Numbered from the stretch's first letter, positions 10,501 through 18,515 are shown. The stretch is DNA of 64,000 nucleotides from Pseudomonas sp. GR 6-02 (GCF_001655615.1 NZ_CP011567.1:1249001-1313000), one strand, 5' to 3'. Notes: generated from the letters alone by a model not told the origin. Numbers and translations: made by a program.

Positions 10501-10749
10501 CATCAATTCGTAGGAGTGGAAGAGAATCAGCCAGCCAATTCCGGCGCCAGCCGTTTCGTCAGCGTTGACCCCGTACGATGCCACGGGGTAGTCGACCTTG
10601 TGCCAGCCAGGAATCAGGGCAGGATACAGATTGAGTATTCCATACTGCGTAAATACCCCCTCTGACTTGATCTCTGCGAAGGGATCGACCGGTTGCTGCG
10701 GGCTTTCGTGTTGCAGTGCGGCCAATTGTTCTGCTGTAAAAGCGCTCAT
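7543..10749 (-). CDS. Large protein of repeated beta-sandwich (Ig-like) appearance, function unknown
   Basis: I start at ATG 10749 ([13 protein letters not shown]), 1068 residues, because CGGAG stands 6 bases before it; the frame runs on upstream to 10893 without a better start. I see no signal peptide or membrane helix. The body is rich in Val, Thr, Pro and Gly with alternating hydrophobic strands. Repeated units have a VGDTVxL or GDxV turn (for example [48 protein letters not shown]). The C-terminus has bacterial Ig-like units such as [19 protein letters not shown] and [15 protein letters not shown]. Such proteins are often surface or secreted, but no secretion signal is evident. It is the longest gene here, stands alone, and looks less GC-biased than its neighbours, so horizontal gain is possible. 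I do not recognise a named family. Confidence 0.75.
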   Translation of the reverse strand: MSAFTAEQLAALQHESPQQPVDPFAEIKSEGVFTQYGILNLYPALIPGWHKVDYPVASYGVNADETAGAGIGWLILFHSYELMAAQDTIRLYMGKRLEPGQVPDPTEEGTLIKTVVVPSDHNNQDVLSFIPRGAIERPGIHRLWYSVERTSGNGPESSDGIVVWFKPTFPDSLDPTGNSSERVPLQAPEFPSIIDQAMVERGVDFIIPRWPIMSPGDTVLMTVGNQLVAYVIKPEEIDQDITIFVPSSVLELIGPAKPLLVSYRIHDQVHNSSHTSKIGDGELVPDKTYLDMCWVNETVDDVLFIDTLDGHPMEVVVPVKRGDAITGDTVELKLYDPRTEFSRLFGPLIYRTPSVTFPVPYAVVKQLAPATITLSYERIRIEKGEKIRTPSYPYSPELIGEKYRGPAPTAPQAHGGVLSPDLAETVVYVGPDIKGLEIGDKVTLTCLSTSAGGTTRLQIEERFVTRSMVIPGAGIIVPFEIDTRHFDTYLSGSFKATYTVTGENHLAPLESHALLLHIGPVQDTLDVVNVGKDENGVLDPKDIPFGTPAICPAKAHTQVGDTVYLQVWTADDRLVWVDSLTITAAHIGKDIEFRLTFELIDSLNHQVIRIDWYIERNRALPLTAPELELRVGDVALELPPPTLVEVSSGNRINPRLTEKSTTVEITYKGMSAAHRIALIVIGRAGLGSPVVATQPGNANGTLLIELPLTTVPANLRHFMKLRYRVSQPELPDQYSGVTTYEVTAVPDEAIVFPSLSIAQAPDHKTLDLSTFQGDARWSLARWLFIAIGTRMRVALGGSNAAGADHPIILFDGVITADHVTSGLSGVINRQQLELFKDGGQVMGLSIANFNNKGGVDTFFPVRELTLLNKTWSLLINRAIDANTNASIPNGGSTKTNRVTLSGTGKPDSTLTLFQNDNVPKPIDSFKVPDSGNWSYTVTVTASSFYRLTVMEQPTGRTSNLWTFSVLAPEPAPVRPHILLALNARGQSLYDYQHTRTTGISVNGVAAPGAMVQILLNGIVVQDRVYVGTNGFWQSVLFGVGSGTHQLSVRGLYGNYPVSLVFTQSVTYG

Positions 10750-10999
10750 AGCATGCTCCGATTTTGAGATGGTGCCTGAACCGCTGGGCATTGGTGCGTC
10801 AGAGGATTGAAGGCTCGAAGCTGGCGGCTGGCAACTGTCATAAATAACAGGCTGAGGTTGTTTTCCGATGAGTGGTGGGCCCGCATGCCCCACAACCGTT
10901 CAGCACTCTTCATCAAACTGTCACGTAACTGTGGCAGCGCGCTTGAACAAACTTCATCAGACTCGCGCTCTACTGGAGTTCTGCGTTTCGGTGTTTTTC

Positions 11000-12034
11000 A
11001 TGCGTGCACGATTTTTATCCACAGCGGTCTTTCTGATCGCTGTGTTGTTCAATTTCCCGTCTTTGGCGGCGTCTCGTTGCGATGTCAATGTTCCGACCGA
11101 ACGGGTCGATCTGGATCAGGTGAGTCTGGCGTACCAGAGCATCGGCCGTGCGTCCGACCCTGCGTTGTTGCTGGTAATGGGCCTGGGCGGGCAGTTGATT
11201 CACTGGCCGGATGAGGTAGTGGTCGCGTTGTGTCAGCAGGGTTTCCGGGTGATTCGCTATGACAATCGCGATGTTGGCCTGTCCACTTGGCGCCAGGCAC
11301 CGGCCGAGGCCAACCTGACGTTCGAAGTGCTGCGCTACAAACTCGGTTTACCGGTGGCCGCGCCTTATACGCTGACCGACATGGCCGACGATGCACTGGG
11401 GTTGATGGACGCCTTGCACGTCGAGCAATTTCACGTGCTGGGCGCCAGCATGGGCGGGATGATCGCCCAGCATCTGGCGGCGATGGCGCCGCAGCGGGTC
11501 GAGAGCCTGACGTTGCTGATGACCAGCTCGGGTGCCGAAGGCTTGCCGGCGCCGAGTGCGGCGCTGGTGCAGTTGCTCGCGCGACGCGGTGCGCCGAATC
11601 GTGAAGTGGCGCTGGAGCAACAGGCTGATTTGCTGGCGGCGCTGGGCAGTCCTTCGGTCACTGATGATCGGCAGGCGTTGCTGCATCAAGCGGCGCTGTC
11701 TTATGACCGGGCATTTAACCCGGAAGGCGTTAAGCGCCAGATCATGGCGATCCTTGCCGAGCGCAGTCGTGTGGATCTACTCAACCAACTGCGCGTGCCG
11801 ACGCTGGTGGTTCACGGCACCGCTGACCCGTTGTTGCCGGTGATGCATGGCGTGCATCTGGCGGCACACATTCGTGGCAGTCAGTTGAAGTTGATTCCGG
11901 GGCTGGCCCATCGTTTTCAGGAAGCGTTCAAGGCACCGTTGCTGGCGGCGGTGTTGCCGTATTTGCAGGCCCATCGCGAAGATACTTCCCACTGGGCGCA
12001 GATCGATCCGGTGGCAACTCCCAATCTTCTGTAG
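11000..12034 (+). CDS. Exported alpha/beta hydrolase
   Basis: A 344-residue protein with an N-terminal signal ([17 protein letters not shown], likely cleaved after SLA). The alpha/beta hydrolase core shows the oxyanion strand [19 protein letters not shown], the nucleophile elbow GASMGGM with Ser, the Asp in GTADPLLP and the His in GLAHRF, so the triad is complete. Reaction type (esterase, lipase or other) cannot be told. The start is not firm: GGAG at about 10974 is far from ATG 11000, and a GTG at 10991 is in frame. It is divergent from the large Ig-like gene with 250 bp between starts and is followed by a REPIN. Confidence 0.85.
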   Translation: MRARFLSTAVFLIAVLFNFPSLAASRCDVNVPTERVDLDQVSLAYQSIGRASDPALLLVMGLGGQLIHWPDEVVVALCQQGFRVIRYDNRDVGLSTWRQAPAEANLTFEVLRYKLGLPVAAPYTLTDMADDALGLMDALHVEQFHVLGASMGGMIAQHLAAMAPQRVESLTLLMTSSGAEGLPAPSAALVQLLARRGAPNREVALEQQADLLAALGSPSVTDDRQALLHQAALSYDRAFNPEGVKRQIMAILAERSRVDLLNQLRVPTLVVHGTADPLLPVMHGVHLAAHIRGSQLKLIPGLAHRFQEAFKAPLLAAVLPYLQAHREDTSHWAQIDPVATPNLL

Positions 12035-12062
12035 TTCCCAATCCAAATGTGGGAGCGGGCTC

Positions 12063-12198
12063 TTGTGGCGAGGGAGCTTGCTCCCGCTGGGCTGCGAAGC
12101 AGCCCCAATCCTGCACAGGCTGCTCAGTCTCAGGTAATCCGCATTGACCTGTTTACGACTGCTGCGCAGCCGAGCGGGAGCAAGCTCCCTCGCCACAA
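12063..12198. repeat. REPIN-like inverted repeat, TGTGGCGAGGGAGCTTGCTC type
   Basis: Arms at about 12063-12088 and 12172-12198 are reverse complements (TTGTGGCGAGGGAGCTTGCT), spaced by about 83 bases that contain further self-complementary CTGCGAAGCAG-like stretches. The same arm recurs at 23924-24060 and, in a collapsed form, at 18480-18515. It separates the hydrolase from the convergent DUF6124-like gene. Confidence 0.8.
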
Positions 12199-12226
12199 AA
12201 GCGCCTCAACTACAGAGGAAGCTGTT

Positions 12227-12583
12227 TTACGTTGGGACGAAGTTATCGAGCATCCGGTTCACCGCCAGTTCACCCAGCATGACGGAGTTCTGGATGCCGA
12301 GCACGGTATTGCGCTGCGGGCCGTTCAGCTGCCCCGCGAAATCACTCAACATCACGCTCGCCGCCGCCAGGGACTCGCAGGCGTTGACCAGCAGGGTTTC
12401 GTTATCAGCGTTGGGGGCGACGAGGTAAAGGGTGCTGGGTTTGCGTGGGGTGTCTTTGGGAATGACCGGTTTGAGGTAGTAATCGAGGGCGCGCTCGGCG
12501 GCTTCGTTGAGCTTTTTGGAGTCTGGGGTTTCGTAGGGGGAAACGTCGTCGGTTTCCGGTGGATTTGGCGTGATCTTGAACAT
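12227..12583 (-). CDS. Small DUF6124-like (formerly DUF3077) protein
   Basis: A 118-residue protein beginning MFKITPNPPETDDVSPYE and containing KKLNEAAERALDYYLKP and a C-terminal helical part with ACESLAAASVMLSDFAGQL. This matches a small family common in Pseudomonas (DUF6124, from memory) with no established function. I chose ATG 12583 because AGGAG (12594-12598) is well placed; an in-frame upstream ATG at 12619 lies in the loop of a leader hairpin and could be an alternative start. No signal peptide. Its 5' region is unusual: two copies each of two complementary 8-9-base elements, described separately. Confidence 0.75.
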   Translation of the reverse strand: MFKITPNPPETDDVSPYETPDSKKLNEAAERALDYYLKPVIPKDTPRKPSTLYLVAPNADNETLLVNACESLAAASVMLSDFAGQLNGPQRNTVLGIQNSVMLGELAVNRMLDNFVPT

Positions 12584-12593
12584 TGAACTGGAG

Positions 12594-12783
12594 CTCCTGT
12601 TAGTAGAGCTGCAACTCATCTCGCTACTAAACGGAATGGGTGGCAGCTGTGCGCAAGTTAGTAGACCGGCCTCCAGTCAAAACCGGCGCGCCCGAGGGCG
12701 CCATGCGCACAGCCACCTTCAAGTGCAGGCAACTGCCTGACTGGATGACATTTATGCGACCGGAAAAAGCCGGGCTACTAAAC
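12594..12783 (-). promoter_or_regulatory. Structured leader of the DUF6124-like gene with repeated complementary elements
   Basis: Read on the minus strand, GTTTAGTAG occurs at 12783-12775 and 12632-12624, and its complement CTACTAAC at 12664-12657 and 12606-12599. The outer pair extends to about 13 base pairs through CCGGC/GCCGG next to it. It encloses about 100 bases with further stems: CCAGTCA (12673-12679) with TGACTGG (12738-12744), GGCGC with GCGCC at 12685-12702, and CAGGCA with TGCCTG at 12726-12739. The second pair forms a hairpin ending directly at the Shine-Dalgarno AGGAG. Because the elements are duplicated, at least two mutually exclusive foldings are possible, as in translational switches. 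A decayed mobile repeat is the alternative. Confidence 0.5.
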
Positions 12784-13159
12784 CCGATCACTGGGAATCA
12801 GTGACACGAACCAAGTTACCGACGGCCCCCCAGGCGCACAAGCCAGCGGATTCTGACGTGGTTGTAGGCGACGACGCAAGGCGCTGTAGCTTTCAGGAAG
12901 TAACGCTAAACAGAACTAAACACGTCTGCCCAAACACCCCAAAACCTGTGGGAGCGGGCTTGCCCGCGATGGCGGTGTGTCAGTCACCGCAGATGTCGTC
13001 TGGGCCGTCATCGCAGGCAAGCACGGCTCCCACACAGGCTCAGCCTGCGGGCATATCGTTCAAACTTTCTCCTCCTGAAGACATATCAATGTGCCACTAC
13101 AGTTTTTGCCGATGCTGCCGACATAAGCAGCATCGTTAATAATCATAGGGACTTGATCC
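12784..13159. other. Intergenic region between the DUF6124-like leader and the lipoprotein pair
   Basis: I see no coding region here. It holds a short hairpin TCACTG/CAGTGA near 12790, a REPIN at 12945-13038 and, shortly before the lipoprotein start, an inverted repeat GATGCTG (13111-13117) with CAGCATC (13128-13134). The last has no T-run and lies upstream of the gene, so it may be an operator or 5' leader hairpin for the gene at 13160. Confidence 0.5.
12945..13038. repeat. REPIN-like inverted repeat, GTGGGAGC type (diverged)
   Basis: CCTGTGGGAGCGGGCTTGCC at the left pairs imperfectly with a right arm ending GGCTCCCACACAGG. The ends match exactly and the inner part has mismatches, so this is an older copy of the element at 7416-7506. 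Confidence 0.7.
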
Positions 13160-13855
13160 ATGAATCTTCACGTTCTACGCACCTGGGCAGCACTGATGTT
13201 GTTCGCCTGCCTGACCCTCACCGGTTGTGCCCACGTGCAACCTCCAGTACCGCTGGACCAGCAGTTCTGGGATGCCAAAGAACCGACTATTGGCGTGGCG
13301 ATCACTGTGGTGCCCGAGCCGGTGCTGGCATTGACCGGCAATCAGGGGCTTCTCGATTACGCCATCAACAAGGGCGTTAACAGCAAGCTCAGTGACAACG
13401 TCGCAAAATGGCAAGTGGGCGACCTTCACACCTTGCCGGATGTCCTTGTCGCCAAGCTGCAGGCCAAGGGTTACAAAGCCAAGCGGATCAACGAGCCGGT
13501 CGACCTGAATGCGTATAAGGAAACCAGTTTCCGCGAAGGCTACATGACCCGTGACATGACGCCGGTCAAGGCCGCCTACGGCGTCGATCGTCTGCTGCTG
13601 GTGAATGTCTACGCCACCGGTGCCACCCGCAGCTACTACAGCGTTGTGCCGACCAGCGTACCGATGGCGCAGGTGGGCGGACAGGGCATGGTGATCGATC
13701 TGGCAGACAACAAACTGCTGTGGTTCAAACCCTTTGTCGCTACGCAAGCCGCCCAGGGCGAATGGGACGAGCCGACCTATACCAACTTGTCCAACGCGTT
13801 CTATCAGGCTATGGACAATAGCCGTCAGCAAATGATCACCCCGTTCGCGCAATGA
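13160..13855 (+). CDS. Lipoprotein of unknown function (first of a pair)
   Basis: A 231-residue protein with a lipoprotein signal: MNLHVLRTWAALMLFACLTL followed by the lipobox LTGC, so Cys23 should be acylated after cleavage. Position +2 is Ala, which does not signal inner-membrane retention, so an outer-membrane location is likely. The mature part is soluble-looking and contains AYGVDRLLLVNVYATG and GGQGMVIDLADNKLLWF, as in proteins that report a value through a beta-rich fold, but I recognise no family. It overlaps the next lipoprotein gene by the four bases ATGA, so the two are translated together and probably work together. An inverted repeat at 13111-13134 precedes it. Confidence 0.85.
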   Translation: MNLHVLRTWAALMLFACLTLTGCAHVQPPVPLDQQFWDAKEPTIGVAITVVPEPVLALTGNQGLLDYAINKGVNSKLSDNVAKWQVGDLHTLPDVLVAKLQAKGYKAKRINEPVDLNAYKETSFREGYMTRDMTPVKAAYGVDRLLLVNVYATGATRSYYSVVPTSVPMAQVGGQGMVIDLADNKLLWFKPFVATQAAQGEWDEPTYTNLSNAFYQAMDNSRQQMITPFAQ

Positions 13856-14760
13856 CGCGCCTGCCCATAGTGGCGGGTGCGCTGGCCCTGCTGATGCTGA
13901 CGGGGTGTGCGCAAAAACCGGCTCCTGAGGCCGGTTTCAAGGACCAGAGTGCCTTGCCTTACGTCCAGGCCCACGGGCTTAAGGTCGACGTGCAGTTGCC
14001 GCCATCCTTTGTGGGTGCCAGCACCGTGATTGACTCGCAGGCGGCTTTGAAGGCTGCGTCGTCGAGTCATAATCTGGTGGCCAGTTCAGGCAACGGTGCC
14101 GGGCTTGCCGGTTTGCTGGTGGCCAGCCTGATCAACACCCAGATGGGCAGCGGCAGCTTGCAGCGCGATGCGGAAAAAACCGCGCTCAACGAGGCGCGAC
14201 CGATGGCCGACTTGCTTGCAGGCGTTCCATTGCAGGAGCGCCTGCAACAGCGCTATCAACAGGCTTCGCAAGCGGCCGGGTTCAAGCAAGGAGAAGGGCA
14301 GGTCACCGCACACCTGGTGATTGAGCCCAAACTGATGCTTACCCCCGATCGCGGCAGTTTCGTGCTGATCAATCAGGTGCAGGTCCAGGACATTGCCGGT
14401 TCGGCGCTGTATCGCATGCGGATCGAAGTCGTCAGCCAGCCGATTCGGCGCTGTGGCAAGCAGTGCATCGACGACGGCGACCTCGATTTGGCGAAGGTCA
14501 CGGCGGTGCTCGACGAGTGTATCGATGAATCGATGCGGGTTCTGGCCACTGACCTGATGCAGCCGACACCGCCAGCGACCGCCCAGGAAACCTTGCGTTA
14601 TAACCTTGATGGCCAGCGAGTGGTCGAGCGTGGTTATCAACTGGCCAACAACGGAAACTATTGGCGTTATCGCAACCTCTATGGGGCGGTGAAATCGGTG
14701 CCGGTGCCGTTTGAGGATGCGTTGACACCAACGCAGTTGCAGAAGGTTTACGGGCAGTAA
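13852..14760 (+). CDS. Lipoprotein of unknown function (second of a pair)
   Basis: This 302-residue protein starts at the ATGA overlap with the preceding lipoprotein gene. The signal MTRLPIVAGALALLMLTGC ends in the lipobox LTGC with Cys19; the +2 residue is Ala, compatible with the outer membrane. A Gly/Ala-rich stretch (about residues 82-105, GNGAGLAGLLVASL) may be an amphipathic or membrane-associated segment. The C-terminal half has a Cys-rich loop IRRCGKQCIDDGD and another Cys in LDECIDES, which could form disulfides in the periplasm. No family recognised. The coupled pair suggests a two-component envelope complex. Confidence 0.85.
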   Translation: MTRLPIVAGALALLMLTGCAQKPAPEAGFKDQSALPYVQAHGLKVDVQLPPSFVGASTVIDSQAALKAASSSHNLVASSGNGAGLAGLLVASLINTQMGSGSLQRDAEKTALNEARPMADLLAGVPLQERLQQRYQQASQAAGFKQGEGQVTAHLVIEPKLMLTPDRGSFVLINQVQVQDIAGSALYRMRIEVVSQPIRRCGKQCIDDGDLDLAKVTAVLDECIDESMRVLATDLMQPTPPATAQETLRYNLDGQRVVERGYQLANNGNYWRYRNLYGAVKSVPVPFEDALTPTQLQKVYGQ

Positions 14761-14770
14761 CCACTTACCC

Positions 14771-14800
14771 CTGCAGGAGCCGCCTTCGCAGCTCCTGCAG
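14771..14800. repeat. Short perfect inverted repeat after the lipoprotein pair
   Basis: CTGCAGGAGC (14771-14780) and GCTCCTGCAG (14791-14800) are exact complements around a 10-base loop, between the convergent lipoprotein and glpM genes. There is no T-run on either side, so it is more likely a degenerate REP or an mRNA-end stem-loop than a classic terminator. Confidence 0.55.
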
Positions 14801-14837
14801 GTGTATGCAAATGCAGCAGGCCGCGATTTTTTTGAAT

Positions 14838-15176
14838 TTAGCCGTGCAGGCGCACCCACACGCTGACCAGCACTGTCGCCGCCATCAACCACGCCACTGC
14901 CGCCACCGCTAGCGAAGCCTCCAGCCGCATCCGGTCGACCATCACATACAAGGTCGCCAGATAGACGAAGTACGGAATGATCGACCACATGCCAAACACG
15001 ATGGTGGTCTTCAGATCATCCAGTGAACGCCCTTTGCCGACGATGTAATGAGCGATCAGCGCAAAGGTCGGAAACAGCGGCACCAGGCCTGCGATGTAAT
15101 AGTTTCTGGTCTTGGCCAGCATGGCAAGGATCACCACCACCGCCGCGCCCAGGGTTGCTTTGAAAATCAGGTCCAT
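14838..15176 (-). CDS. glpM: GlpM family inner-membrane protein
   Basis: A 112-residue hydrophobic protein starting MDLIFKATLGAAVVVILA with four likely membrane segments and the conserved stretch LAKTRNYYIAGLVPLFPTFA. This matches GlpM, a small membrane protein first linked to the glycerol regulon and alginate in P. aeruginosa; its biochemical role is not established. Unlike the P. aeruginosa arrangement, where it lies beside glpD, here it overlaps the stop of aauR by the four bases ATGA and is about 7 kb from glpD. It would be translated at the end of the aau message. Confidence 0.88.
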   Translation of the reverse strand: MDLIFKATLGAAVVVILAMLAKTRNYYIAGLVPLFPTFALIAHYIVGKGRSLDDLKTTIVFGMWSIIPYFVYLATLYVMVDRMRLEASLAVAAVAWLMAATVLVSVWVRLHG

Positions 15177-16504
15177 CAGTGGCTCAGCCCGTATTTCTTC
15201 ACTTTGTCGAACAGTGTGGTCTTGGCCATCCCCAGTTCCTGACTGGCTTGGGTCAGGTTGCCGCCGCTGCGCTGCAAGGCATCGCTCAGCAGGTTGCGTT
15301 CGAAAGCTTCCACCGCTTCGGCGAAGGCCAGGCCCTGATTGCTGCCGCTGGCGCCGGTCTTCTTGAAGGCCGGCAGGCCGAGGGCGAAGCGTTCGGCGAC
15401 GTTGCGCAGTTCGCGCACGTTGCCCGGCCAATCGTGGCTCATCAGAATCGACACGGTCTGGTTGTCCAGCTCGGGGGGCGAGCGGTCGAAGCGCAGGGAT
15501 GACTGCTGCAAAAAGTGCTCGAACAATTGCAGGATGTCTTCGCGGCGTTCGCGCAGCGGCGGCAGTTCCAGGGTGACCACGTTCAAGCGGTAATACAGGT
15601 CGCTGCGAAACTCGCCGGCCTTGCTCGACTCATCCAGGTCGGACTTGGTCGCGGCGATCACCCGGCAATCCACCGCCACGCTCTGGTTCGAACCCAGGCG
15701 TTCGAGGGTGCGTTCCTGCAGCACCCGCAGCAGCTTGATCTGCAACGGCAGCGGCATGCTTTCCACTTCGTCGAGGAACAGCGTGCCGCCATCGGCGTGT
15801 TCGATCTTGCCGATCCGCCGTTTGCCGGCACCGGTGAAAGCGTTGGCCTCGTGGCCGAAGATTTCGCTTTCGAACAGGTTCTCCGGCAGGCCACCGCAGT
15901 TCAGCGCGACGAACTGTTTGCTGTGCCGACGGCTGAAGTCGTGCAGGCAACGTGCAACCAGTTCCTTGCCGGTGCCGGTCTCGCCTTCGATCAGCACGTT
16001 GGCCGACGTATCGGCGACGTTGGCAATCAATTCCCGCAGGTTCTGCATGGCCGGCGAGCGACCGATGATCCGGCCTTCGAGGGAATCGCGCTCGAACAGT
16101 TGGCGACGTAACGAGGTGACTTCCCGCGCCAGGCTGCGTTGCTCCAGTGCACGGCGGGCGACGTCCACCAGGCGTTCGGGGGAGAAGGGTTTCTCCATGA
16201 AGTCGTAGGCGCCTTTCTGCATCGCGCCGACGGCCATCGAGATGTCGCCGTGGCCGGTAATCAACACCACCGGCAGGCTGCGATCACGGGCCTTGAGCCG
16301 GGTCAGCAGTTCCAGGCCATCGATGCCCGGCAGGCGGATGTCGCTGATGACGATGCCGGCGAAGTTATCGCCCACCCGCTCCAGCGCTTCTTCGGCGCTG
16401 CCGACGCCGATGCAGGGAATGTCTTCGAGCGTCAGTGCCTGTTGGCAACCGAGCAGCACATGGGGGTCGTCTTCGACGATCAGCACACTTAGGTCGTTGT
16501 TCAT
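15176..16504 (-). CDS. aauR: AauR, sigma-54-dependent response regulator for acidic amino acids
   Basis: This 442-residue NtrC-type regulator has a receiver (IVEDDPHVLL; phospho-acceptor in VISDIRLPGIDG), an AAA+ domain with Walker A GETGTGKE, and a C-terminal Fis-type helix-turn-helix (SGGNLTQASQELGMAKTTLF). The sigma-54 contact loop reads NAFTGA in place of the textbook GAFTGA. The neighbours identify it: aauS overlaps upstream, the aat genes follow upstream, and the aatJ promoter has a sigma-54 site and AauR-type inverted repeats. DctD-like C4-dicarboxylate regulators are close relatives, but context favours aspartate/glutamate. The start ATG 16504 overlaps the aauS stop. Confidence 0.9.
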   Translation of the reverse strand: MNNDLSVLIVEDDPHVLLGCQQALTLEDIPCIGVGSAEEALERVGDNFAGIVISDIRLPGIDGLELLTRLKARDRSLPVVLITGHGDISMAVGAMQKGAYDFMEKPFSPERLVDVARRALEQRSLAREVTSLRRQLFERDSLEGRIIGRSPAMQNLRELIANVADTSANVLIEGETGTGKELVARCLHDFSRRHSKQFVALNCGGLPENLFESEIFGHEANAFTGAGKRRIGKIEHADGGTLFLDEVESMPLPLQIKLLRVLQERTLERLGSNQSVAVDCRVIAATKSDLDESSKAGEFRSDLYYRLNVVTLELPPLRERREDILQLFEHFLQQSSLRFDRSPPELDNQTVSILMSHDWPGNVRELRNVAERFALGLPAFKKTGASGSNQGLAFAEAVEAFERNLLSDALQRSGGNLTQASQELGMAKTTLFDKVKKYGLSH

Positions 16505-18405
16505 ATTGGCTCGGCGGGAGTAGGGCTTACCAACGGTAAACTGAGGACGAAGGTGGTGCCACCGCTGGCCGGGTGTTCGACACCCAGATGCCCGCCCGTG
16601 GCGGCGGCCAGGCTCGCCGATAGGGTCAGGCCGAGGCCCAGGCCCTGTTCGCCGGGCTTGGTGGTGAAGAATGGTTCGAACAGATGCTTGCGCGCTTCGG
16701 CATCGATGCCGTGGCCGTTGTCGCGCACCCGCAGGCGATACTTGCCGTCGTATTCCTCGCCTTCGAGCCACAACGTCGGTTGGGGCTGCGACTGCATGGC
16801 ATCGAGCGCGTTGCCGATCAGGTTGACGAGGATCTGCTCCAGACGGGTCTGGTCGATCTGCACCTGCACGTCGGTGAAATCGCGATGCAGTTGCAGCGGC
16901 ACGCTTTCCATCCGGCTGCCCAGCAGTTGCAGGGCGGCGTCCACGCCTTTGCCGAGGCTGGCCTGGCCCTGGTCATCGCCGCGTCGGGCGAAGGAGCGCA
17001 GGCTGGCGGTAATCCGGCCCATGCGGTCGATCAGTTCATTGATGGTTTTGAGATTGGTGCTGGCCACATCCAGCTGACCGCGCTCCAGAAAGCGCACGGT
17101 ATTGCCGGACAAGGTCCGCAAGGCTGCCAGCGGTTGGTTCAATTCGTGGGCGATGCTGGTGGACATCTGGCCGATGGCCGCCAGTTTGCCGGCCTGGACC
17201 AGTTCATCCTGAGCGCGGCGCAAGGTTTCTTCAGCCTGCCGACGCTCACGAATCTGCCCCTTGAGCCGTTCGTTGCTGGCACGCAGGTCAGTGGTGCGTT
17301 CGGTAATCCGACGCTCCAGTTGATTGTTGGCTTCCTGCAAGGCTTCCCGCGCCGCGAGGCGGGTGGCGATCACTTTGCGCCGCTCGTTCCAGGCGATCAG
17401 CAGGAAGGCCACCAGGGCAAACGCCACCGCCACCAGGATTCCCTGATTGATCGCTTCACGCCGCAGGTCTTGCAGGGGCGTGAGCAGGGTGAAATTCCAC
17501 GGGGTGTCGCTCAGCGGCCGGGTTTGCGACAGGTAGCTGATGTTCTCTTCATCGGACACCAGTTCGCTGTTGGCGGGGAAGGTCAGTTTTTCCTCGCCTT
17601 CAGCCAGTTTCTCTCGGGCCAGCGGTTGCAGTTCATTCAGCGGATACCAGTAGTACTGAAGGCTGCGGGCCAGGCGTTCCTTGGTGTCGTCGCTCAACGG
17701 CAGCACCGACTTGAGCCGCCGCGCCGGATCGCTGGAGAGGATGATGATGCCGTTCTCATCGCTGACGAACGCTTCCAGGCGCGCGCGCTGCCAGCGTTCT
17801 TCCATGGCTTCGAGGCGCACCTTGACCACCGCGACGCCGGTGATCTTGCCATGTTCCTCCAGGCCATGAGCCAGGTAATAGCCGGGTTCGCCGCTGGTGC
17901 TGCCGATGCCGTAGAACCGCCCCGGCTGGCCGCGCACGGCGTTCTGGAAGTAGGCGCGGAAGGACAGGTCTTCGCCCAGATAACTGTCGACATCGCGCCA
18001 GTTGCTGGTGGCCAGTACGCGTCCGGTGGTGTCCATCACATAAATGGCCCGACTGCGGCTGCGCCGGTTCAGGCCTTCGAGGTATTCGTTGACCCTCTGC
18101 CGCAGTTCCGGCGACGGGTCTGCCAACAGCTGGGAAACACTCGATTCGAGTTCCAGCAGGCTGGGCAGGTAGGTGTATTTGCTGATCTCGCTTTCGACGG
18201 CGCGCGCGTGCAGTTCCAGCTGACGCTGGCCATTCTCGCTGAGGCTGCGAATGCCGTAGTGTTCACTGACCCAGAAGCCGATGTAACCCAATCCGATCAT
18301 CAGGGCGATGATCAGCGGCGGCAGGAACAGATGGCGAATCAAACGGGGTTTCACGGCGAGTGATGGCGGCGCGGCGCGATAGAGAGTGGAGTCGCATTTC
18401 ATCAC
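16501..18405 (-). CDS. aauS: AauS, sensor histidine kinase for acidic amino acids
   Basis: A 634-residue membrane kinase. The first membrane helix (about residues 26-46) and a second near residue 325 (ILVAVAFALVAFLLIAW) flank a periplasmic sensor domain with YVMDTTGRVLATSNW, typical of the double Cache fold of the DctB type. A coiled coil at about 350-400 leads to the phospho-acceptor His in SIAHELNQPLAALR, then the N box (LVNLIGNALDAM) and the G boxes (DNGHGI, GLGLGLTLS). It should phosphorylate AauR in response to aspartate or glutamate. Start may be ATG 18405 or the adjacent ATG 18402. It overlaps aauR by four bases, so the pair is co-translated. Confidence 0.9.
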   Translation of the reverse strand: MMKCDSTLYRAAPPSLAVKPRLIRHLFLPPLIIALMIGLGYIGFWVSEHYGIRSLSENGQRQLELHARAVESEISKYTYLPSLLELESSVSQLLADPSPELRQRVNEYLEGLNRRSRSRAIYVMDTTGRVLATSNWRDVDSYLGEDLSFRAYFQNAVRGQPGRFYGIGSTSGEPGYYLAHGLEEHGKITGVAVVKVRLEAMEERWQRARLEAFVSDENGIIILSSDPARRLKSVLPLSDDTKERLARSLQYYWYPLNELQPLAREKLAEGEEKLTFPANSELVSDEENISYLSQTRPLSDTPWNFTLLTPLQDLRREAINQGILVAVAFALVAFLLIAWNERRKVIATRLAAREALQEANNQLERRITERTTDLRASNERLKGQIRERRQAEETLRRAQDELVQAGKLAAIGQMSTSIAHELNQPLAALRTLSGNTVRFLERGQLDVASTNLKTINELIDRMGRITASLRSFARRGDDQGQASLGKGVDAALQLLGSRMESVPLQLHRDFTDVQVQIDQTRLEQILVNLIGNALDAMQSQPQPTLWLEGEEYDGKYRLRVRDNGHGIDAEARKHLFEPFFTTKPGEQGLGLGLTLSASLAAATGGHLGVEHPASGGTTFVLSLPLVSPTPAEPI

Positions 18406-18479
18406 AGATGCCTTGGGTCAACCACAACACAATATCCATATCCCCACGGGCCCCGTGGGAGTTGCTGTATGGCAAGGGG

Positions 18480-18515
18480 GCTTTTGTGGCGAGGGGGCCC
18501 CCTCGCCACAAAAGC
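18480..18515. repeat. 36-base perfect palindrome (collapsed REP pair)
   Basis: Each 18-base half (GCTTTTGTGGCGAGGGGG) is the exact complement of the other with no loop. It is flanked by GTGGGAG and CTCCCAC remnants of the REP type. It lies between aatP and aauS, and so interrupts what would otherwise be one co-directional block. Without an unpaired loop it would form a strong stem in RNA or a cruciform in DNA. Confidence 0.8.

Noticed and set aside
13111..13134. GATGCTG/CAGCATC hairpin considered as a terminator
   Set aside because: No T-run follows and no gene ends just before it; it is upstream of the lipoprotein gene.
16684..18363. 559-codon open frame antisense to aauS
   Set aside because: Shadow of the kinase gene with biased composition.
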